NCBI GenBank assembly: GCA_016195405.1
Contig: JACPZP010000033.1
Span: 1 to 64,000, forward strand
Reading direction: 5' to 3'
DNA length: 64,000 nucleotides
DNA from: Planctomycetota bacterium
GTDB taxonomy: Bacteria > Planctomycetota > Planctomycetia > Gemmatales > Gemmataceae
Of the stretch, positions 59,550-64,000 are shown piece after piece. Made by a program: the position numbers and the translations under genes. Under the pieces are notes generated by a model that worked only from the letters and a program-made list of their open reading frames with translations, ran no database searches and was not told the DNA's origin. Every line of letters starts with the position of its first letter. The stretch's first letter is position 1.

Positions 59550-60428
59550 ATGGCTTCCCCCTCTAGCTATCTGCCGTTCGAAAAAGAAATTCAGGAGAAG
59601 GAAGATCTCCTGACCACGCTGGAAAACAAAGGTGAAGGCCCGAGCGACGAGATCAAGCGCGTTCGCAAGGAGCTGACCAAGCTGGTTCAGAAGATCTACA
59701 CGAACCTCACCGCCTGGGATACGGTTCTGGTCTCGCGCCATCCCAACCGCCCGCAAACTCTCGACTACATCAACCTCATTTTCGACGAATTCGTGGAGTT
59801 GCACGGCGACCGCGCCATCGGCGATGACCGGGCCATCCGCTCTGGCTTCGCGCGGCTTGGCGACTACCGTGTGCTGCTCATCGGCCATCAAAAGGGGCAC
59901 ACGCTCAAGGAACGCAACGAATGTCTGTACGGCTGCGCCCATCCGGAAGGCTACCGCAAGGCACTGGCCAAGATGAAACTCGCGGCCAAGTTCCGCTTGC
60001 CGATCGTCTGTTTGATCGACACGCCGGGAGCTTATCCGGGAATTGGGGCGGAGGAACGCGGCCAGGCGCAGCTCATCGCCACGAATCTCTTTGAAATGTC
60101 GCGACTGCGCACGCCGATCATCTGCGTGGTCATCGGTGAAGGGGGCTCCGGCGGCGCCCTTGGCATCGGCATCGGCGACCGTGTCAGCATGCTTGAGCAC
60201 GGCTACTATTCGGTGATCAGTCCCGAAGGCTGCGCCGGCATACTGTGGAAAACCGCCAATGAGGAAACCAAACGCTTGGCCGCCGAAGCCCTCAAGTTGA
60301 CCGCGCGCGACCTTTTTCGGCTGCGCGTCATCGACGACATCATCCCTGAGCCTTTAGGCGGCGCTCACCGCGACCACCGTCAGATGGGAAACATCCTCAA
60401 GGCGTATTTGCTCCGCTACCTCCGTTAG
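59550..60428 (+). CDS. accA: Acetyl-CoA carboxylase carboxyltransferase subunit alpha
   Basis: 292 residues from ATG 59550. It has the carboxyltransferase-alpha hallmarks: FDEFVELHGDRAIGDDRAIRSGFARL, HQKGHTLKERNECLYGCAHPEGYRKALAKMKLA, FRLPIVCLIDTPGAYPGIGAEERGQAQLIATNLFEM, VIGEGGSGGALGIGIGDRVSMLEHGYYSVISPEGCAGILWK. It forms malonyl-CoA together with AccD for fatty acid synthesis. A TAG at 60426-60428 interrupts the gene: the frame continues for 38 more codons (see next entry) with the C-terminal family motif. Confidence 0.9.
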   Translation: MASPSSYLPFEKEIQEKEDLLTTLENKGEGPSDEIKRVRKELTKLVQKIYTNLTAWDTVLVSRHPNRPQTLDYINLIFDEFVELHGDRAIGDDRAIRSGFARLGDYRVLLIGHQKGHTLKERNECLYGCAHPEGYRKALAKMKLAAKFRLPIVCLIDTPGAYPGIGAEERGQAQLIATNLFEMSRLRTPIICVVIGEGGSGGALGIGIGDRVSMLEHGYYSVISPEGCAGILWKTANEETKRLAAEALKLTARDLFRLRVIDDIIPEPLGGAHRDHRQMGNILKAYLLRYLR

Positions 60429-60545
60429 ATGAGCGGTGTGGATAGCGACAAGCTGGTGGAGCAGCGCTATCAGAAGTTTCGACGCATGGGCGTTTTGGAC
60501 GAAGGTCTTTCGGGGTCAGAGGAAGCGAAGGCCGCGAACGAATAA
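60429..60545 (+). pseudogene. accA: In-frame continuation of accA after an amber codon
   Basis: Directly after the TAG, the same frame reads MSGVDSDKLVEQRYQKFRRM, then GVLDEGLSGSEEAKAANE and a TAA. LxEQRYQKFRRMG is the usual C-terminal helix of AccA, so this piece belongs to the same protein. Either a nonsense mutation or reading error shortened AccA, or some read-through or re-initiation at the ATG occurs. Confidence 0.6.
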
Positions 60546-60597
60546 GAAACCGTTCTACCGCGGAAAAACCTAGGATTCTTGAAGTTCTCGCCGCCAG

Positions 60598-60701
60598 GCG
60601 CAATTAAACATAACGGCCATTATCGGACGTTGTAGTTGGATTTGAACTTGAATCTGCGAGCGCCGCCAACGTCTGATAATAAACCTTATGTTCAATTGCG
60701 C
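60598..60701. mobile_element. 104-bp MITE-like element with 35-bp imperfect inverted ends
   Basis: 60598-60632 and 60667-60701 are inverted repeats matching at 29 of 35 positions, ending in gcgcaatt-aacataa. The centre (34 bases) has no gene. No target duplication could be defined. The long terminal repeats and short length fit a non-autonomous insertion element; its parent transposase is not in the window. Confidence 0.65.
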
Positions 60702-60783
60702 GTCGCGGTGGCTTGTCTGGCTTATCCGCGCAGGCCTTCGTAGATTAATGCCGTCTTTCTTCATCTCATGGGGGAGGTCGTCC

Positions 60784-61554
60784 ATGAAACGCGTTGCGTT
60801 TGCCCTGGCGCTTGCCGGCGTTTGGACGCTCGGATTGGGGAACGGCTGGGCAGGCGAAAAGCCCAAGGTGTTGGAAGTCGGCAAGGGCCTGAAGGTAGAG
60901 GCCAAGATTACGAATGACGATGAGAGACAAATCTACAAGTTCGACCGCGGCGGCAGGGAGATTAGCCTCAACATGCGGGCCAAGGAATTCACGGTGCAGT
61001 TGGAGGCCGGCACGAAGTATACCGTTACGATGGACACCGACGATCCGGATTTTGATCCTTTTTTGGTGGTGAAGAATAAGCTGGATCGCGTCGTCGATTT
61101 CGATGACGACAGCGGAGGCTTCCTCAATGCCAAGCTCAGCTTCACTCCCGTGAAGGACGGAATCTTCAAGATCAGTGCGGCGGCATTGCGCGGCACGGGA
61201 TCCTTCACCTTCAAGATAAGTCCCGGCAAAGGCGACAAGGTCCCGAGCGTGGGCAAGAACGGCCTTACGATCAAAGGCTCGCTCAAGGACGATCGCTACA
61301 AGGTCGCATACCAGGTCAAGTTGCGGGCTGGAAAGACCTATCGCATCGATCTAAAGAGCACGGATTTTGATGCATTCCTGTACCTCCATGATGCCGATGG
61401 CAAGAAGCTGGCAGAAGACGACGACAGCGGCGGCGGGCTCGATTCTCGGATCACGTACAAGGCTGCCGCCGACGGGATTTACGTTTTCACGGCCACATCT
61501 CTGGGAATGAGCGGTACGGGCGATTTCGTTCTCGTCGTGCGCGAGGAAGATTGA
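60784..61554 (+). CDS. Secreted protein with two PPC-like domains (1)
   Basis: 256 residues from ATG 60784 after ggaggtcg. Signal peptide RVAFALALAGVWTLGLGNGWA. Two copies of a bacterial pre-peptidase C-terminal (PPC)-like beta-sandwich: FTVQLEAGTKYTVTMDTDDPDFDPFLVV...DFDDDSGGFLNAKLSFTPVKDGIFKISAAAL, and KLRAGKTYRIDLKSTDFDAFLYLHDADGKKLAEDDDSGGGLDSRITY. The acidic DDDSGG loops may bind calcium. It is normally a tail on secreted proteases or glycoside-active proteins; here it is free-standing. The stop overlaps the start of the next gene (TGATG). Confidence 0.8.
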   Translation: MKRVAFALALAGVWTLGLGNGWAGEKPKVLEVGKGLKVEAKITNDDERQIYKFDRGGREISLNMRAKEFTVQLEAGTKYTVTMDTDDPDFDPFLVVKNKLDRVVDFDDDSGGFLNAKLSFTPVKDGIFKISAAALRGTGSFTFKISPGKGDKVPSVGKNGLTIKGSLKDDRYKVAYQVKLRAGKTYRIDLKSTDFDAFLYLHDADGKKLAEDDDSGGGLDSRITYKAAADGIYVFTATSLGMSGTGDFVLVVREED

Positions 61555-62351
61555 TGAACGCGAAATGGTTGGTGGTCGTTGCAATGGCGGCAGTCGCAGT
61601 GATATCAGTGAGCGGCCTTGTTTCGCCGCTTGAAGCGGGCAAGGAGAAGCCGGAGGCGCAAGGCGTTGAGAAACCGGTCGCCATCGATGGCGTTCTCCGA
61701 GAATCCGATCCAATGGACAAGAAGACCAACGGCCCGTGCAAGACGTTCTCCTTTAAGCTCCAGAAAGGCAAGTCGTACGTCATCGACTTGAGCAGCGACG
61801 ACTTCGATTCCTTTCTGCGCATCGAGAACGCCGCGGGCAAGGAATTAGCCTGGGACGATGATTCGGGGGGCGGCCTCAACAGCCGATTGCGGTTCGAGCC
61901 GACCCAAGACGGCACGTACAACGTCATCGCCTGTAGTTACGATCTCAAACCTGGTAAGTTCAAGCTGCAAATTCGTCAGGCGGAGCCTGTCAAGGACGTA
62001 ATCCCGGCCGCCCGCGCGGTAGGCAAGGATGGCTTTATCCTTCAAGGAAAGCTGACCAAGGATCTTGCCCTCGACGAGGGCCGATTCACCAAAGGCTCGC
62101 CGCGTCTCATCCAACCGGTGACGATGAAGGCCGGCAAATCCTATACGATCGACCTCATCAGCGACGATTTTGACGCCTTCCTGCGTCTCTTGAATCCTGA
62201 CGGCAAACAAGTCGCATTCGACGACGATTCCGGGGGCGAGTTGAACGCGCGCATCGTATACCGGTGCGAGCAAGACGGCGAGTTTCGAATTGTCATGACC
62301 AACTTGGACCGCAGGGCCGGCGCATTCATGTTGAAAGTCCGCGAGGAATGA
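61554..62351 (+). CDS. Secreted protein with two PPC-like domains (2)
   Basis: 265 residues; signal peptide KWLVVVAMAAVAVISVSG. Two PPC-like units: SFKLQKGKSYVIDLSSDDFDSFLRIENAAGKELAWDDDSGGGLNSRLRF and TMKAGKSYTIDLISDDFDAFLRLLNPDGKQVAFDDDSGGELNARIVY. It is a paralogue of the preceding product. One base after its stop the MoaD/ThiS-like gene starts, so all are one operon. Confidence 0.8.
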   Translation: MNAKWLVVVAMAAVAVISVSGLVSPLEAGKEKPEAQGVEKPVAIDGVLRESDPMDKKTNGPCKTFSFKLQKGKSYVIDLSSDDFDSFLRIENAAGKELAWDDDSGGGLNSRLRFEPTQDGTYNVIACSYDLKPGKFKLQIRQAEPVKDVIPAARAVGKDGFILQGKLTKDLALDEGRFTKGSPRLIQPVTMKAGKSYTIDLISDDFDAFLRLLNPDGKQVAFDDDSGGELNARIVYRCEQDGEFRIVMTNLDRRAGAFMLKVREE

Positions 62352-62352
62352 G

Positions 62353-62622
62353 ATGGCCCGCGTGCGCTTCACTGCAAACCTGGAGCGCCATGTGGCGGCC
62401 CCGACGGCGGAGGTCGCGGGAGAAACAGTATGCGCGGCCCTCGAAACAGTTTTTCAAGCCAATCCCCTGCTCCGCGGCTATGTCGTCGATGAGCGGGGAG
62501 CGCTCCGAAAGCATATGCTGATTTTCATCAACGGCGAACAGATCGCCGATCGCGAAAAACTAAGCGACAAGGTTGGACCCACCGACGAGATTTTCGTCTT
62601 GCAAGCATTGTCTGGGGGTTGA
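62353..62622 (+). CDS. MoaD/ThiS-like ubiquitin-fold protein
   Basis: 89 residues ending in LSGG, the C-terminal Gly-Gly required for adenylation and thiocarboxylate formation in MoaD/ThiS and ubiquitin-like modifiers. The body (RVRFTANLERHVAAPTAEVAGETVCAALETVFQ; LIFINGEQIADREKLSDKVGPTDEIFVLQAL) fits the beta-grasp fold. No MoeB/ThiF-like activating enzyme is nearby. The gene starts two bases after the previous stop and ends three bases before the next start, within a four-gene operon. Confidence 0.8.
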   Translation: MARVRFTANLERHVAAPTAEVAGETVCAALETVFQANPLLRGYVVDERGALRKHMLIFINGEQIADREKLSDKVGPTDEIFVLQALSGG

Positions 62623-62625
62623 TCC

Positions 62626-63732
62626 ATGAGCGATCGTATCTGGGTCGGTACGAAAAAAGGCATCTTCGAAGTCGAGCGTGGCGCCGGCGGCTGGCGGATC
62701 GTCAAAACTCACTTCCTGGCCGACGACACGTCGATGTTTCTTTCCGATCCGCGCTCCGGCACTTTGCTGGCTGCCCTCGATCATGGTCATTTTGGCGCCA
62801 AGATGCACCGTTCCGGGGATGGCGGTAAGACCTGGCAGGAAGTCGGCGTCCCGGAATATCCGCCGCAACCCGATGGCGAAGTCGAAAAAGACAACTGGGG
62901 TAAGCCGTGGGCCTGGAAGCTCATTCGCGTCTGGGCGCTCGAGCCGGGGCATAAGAGCCAACCGGGCGTGATCTGGTGCGGCACCTTGCCCGGCGGCCTG
63001 TTCCGCTCGCGCGACAACGGCGCCACCTGGCAAATCATCGATACGCTCTGGAACAATCCGATGCGCAAGGGCTGGTTCGGCGGCGGCGCCGACTATCCCG
63101 GCATCCATTCCGTCTGCGTCGATCCGCGCGACGGCCGCCACGTTCACGTCGGCGTCTCGTGCGGCGGCGTTTGGGCGACCGAGGACGACGGCCAAACTTG
63201 GAACTGCCGGGCCGACGGAATGCGGGCCGCCTACATGCCCCCCGAGAAGGCATACGAGCCGAACATCCAGGATCCGCACATCGTGGTGCAGTGCCCTGCC
63301 CGACCGGAGGCGATGTGGGCGCAACATCATAACGGCATCTTCCGCACGACGGACGGCGCCAAATCGTGGCAAGAGATCAAAGAAGCTGGTCCGTCGGTGT
63401 TCGGTTTCGCCGTCGCCGTTCATCCGCGCAATCCGGACTTGGCCTGGTTCGTTCCCGCCCAGAAGGACGAGAAGCGAATACCCGTCGACGGCAAGGTCGT
63501 GGTGACGCGCACGCGCGACGGCGGCAAGACCTTCGAGGTGCTTCGCAACGGGCTTCCTCAGGATCACGCTTACGATCTTGTTTACCGCCACGCCCTGGCC
63601 ATAGATGAGACGGGCGATCGTCTTGTATTTGGATCGACAACAGGATCGTGCTGGATTTCCGAAAACCAAGGCGATTCATGGAGTTGCCTGTCAACGCATT
63701 TGCCGCCCATACGTTGCATTAAGTTTGGCTAG
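62626..63732 (+). CDS. BNR/sortilin-type beta-propeller protein
   Basis: 368 residues, no signal peptide. Repeated Asp-box/BNR signatures S-x-D-x-G-x-T-W: MHRSGDGGKTWQEVG, LFRSRDNGATWQII, VWATEDDGQTWNCR, IFRTTDGAKSWQEIK, VTRTRDGGKTFEVL, SENQGDSWSCL. This is a five- to six-bladed propeller like those of exo-alpha-sialidase-like proteins. It is coupled with the MoaD/ThiS-like gene, an association also seen in other bacteria. Function unknown; a catalytic Arg triad for sialidase was not verified. Confidence 0.75.
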   Translation: MSDRIWVGTKKGIFEVERGAGGWRIVKTHFLADDTSMFLSDPRSGTLLAALDHGHFGAKMHRSGDGGKTWQEVGVPEYPPQPDGEVEKDNWGKPWAWKLIRVWALEPGHKSQPGVIWCGTLPGGLFRSRDNGATWQIIDTLWNNPMRKGWFGGGADYPGIHSVCVDPRDGRHVHVGVSCGGVWATEDDGQTWNCRADGMRAAYMPPEKAYEPNIQDPHIVVQCPARPEAMWAQHHNGIFRTTDGAKSWQEIKEAGPSVFGFAVAVHPRNPDLAWFVPAQKDEKRIPVDGKVVVTRTRDGGKTFEVLRNGLPQDHAYDLVYRHALAIDETGDRLVFGSTTGSCWISENQGDSWSCLSTHLPPIRCIKFG

Positions 63733-63734
63733 GA

Positions 63735-63790
63735 CGTTAGCCCCGGTCCTTGCCGCTCCCAGCCCGGATCTACGATTCGGGGCTAAACGA
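63735..63790. repeat. Palindrome with short arms (ttagcccc/ggggctaa)
   Basis: ttagcccc at 63737-63744 and ggggctaa at 63779-63786 flank a 34-base loop, 5 bases after the propeller gene. The arms are like those of the ttta-gcc...ggc-taaa palindromes elsewhere in the window. It may terminate the operon before the VOC gene. Confidence 0.5.
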
Positions 63791-63816
63791 AAACCTTTCT
63801 ACAAGGAGTCCGCATC

Positions 63817-64000
63817 ATGGCCAAAGTCGCACCGGTTCCGCCCGGGCACGATCGCATCATCGCCCACCTGGTGGTCAAGAACGCCGCCGAGGCAATCGTT
63901 TTCTACCAGAAGGCGTTCGGCGCCAAGGAAATCATGCGTATGCCGGGTCCGCACGGATGCATCATGCACGCCGAGCTGCGCATCGGTCCCTCCATTCTGT
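63817..64000 (+). CDS. VOC/glyoxalase-family protein, N-terminal part
   Basis: Cut by the window end; 61 residues are visible. The ATG at 63817 has aaggag at 63803-63808. DRIIAHLVVKNAAEAIVFYQKAFGAKEIMRM is the first beta-alpha-beta unit of VOC proteins (PhnB/bleomycin-resistance type), and the HAELRIG that follows agrees. Possible metal His and Glu residues cannot be judged from this part. Confidence 0.75.
   Translation, partial: MAKVAPVPPGHDRIIAHLVVKNAAEAIVFYQKAFGAKEIMRMPGPHGCIMHAELRIGPSIL

Overview
The window looks like a chromosomal segment of a planctomycete, most likely Gemmata-like or Isosphaera-like (order Gemmatales/Isosphaerales). The evidence is a high GC content, giant Ser/Thr kinase/WD40 proteins paired with ECF sigma factors, a protein with the planctomycete N-terminal 'LExLExR-x-VPS' motif, a double-length UvrA, and many dispersed palindromic repeats between genes. 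The species cannot be named from sequence alone. No rRNA, complete tRNA or CRISPR array was found.

Layout. 1-4.2 kb: tail of an IS630-type transposase abutting a decapitated M1 aminopeptidase, then a kinase-pseudokinase-PilZ protein. 4.3-7.5 kb: an accessory block with 21-bp iterons, a RepA/RecA-like ATPase, a HicB-like/PIN toxin-antitoxin pair and a three-Cys-motif (DUF5131) gene flanked by duplicated PIN sequence. 7.5-14.2 kb: a Sel1/WD40 giant with a frameshift, then a compact three-gene cassette headed by a TIGR04255 protein. 14.5-21 kb: housekeeping genes (thioesterase, PyrK, TrmB, FabZ-like, HAD-like) and two membrane-anchored proteins. 21-22.5 kb: a second accessory patch with an ATPase excision scar and a frameshifted VapBC. 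22.9-28.2 kb: kinase/WD40/TPR protein translationally coupled to its ECF sigma factor. 28.7-30.9 kb: a third accessory patch with a second ATPase, an antitoxin, REP palindromes and a RAYT transposase remnant. 31-37.7 kb: a heavy-metal RND efflux cluster bracketed by two secreted His-rich proteins. 37.8-49.6 kb: FolC, a lipase-like lipoprotein, a HEAT-repeat membrane protein, a secreted metallo-beta-lactamase/D-2-hydroxyacid dehydrogenase fusion, MutS2 without Smr, and Uma2. 49.6-57.6 kb: CbiM-like permease and a giant tandem UvrA broken near its N-terminus. 57.8-64 kb: ECF sigma/anti-sigma pair, AccA with an in-frame amber codon, a 104-bp MITE, and an operon of two PPC-like secreted proteins, a MoaD/ThiS-like protein and a beta-propeller, followed by a VOC-family gene cut by the window end.

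Four themes stand out. (1) Each of three RepA-like ATPase loci (two genes, one scar) sits beside a toxin-antitoxin module, suggesting a recurring mobile or stabilised unit. (2) Many intergenic gaps carry perfect or near-perfect palindromes of 20-29 bp arms, and two such palindromes lie in frame inside uvrA. (3) Several multidomain proteins have unusual architectures: kinase-pseudokinase-PilZ, secreted MBL-dehydrogenase, and double UvrA with a repeated C-terminal domain. (4) Several genes are visibly decaying by frameshift, nonsense codon or truncation. Some of these could be sequencing errors and need read-level confirmation.
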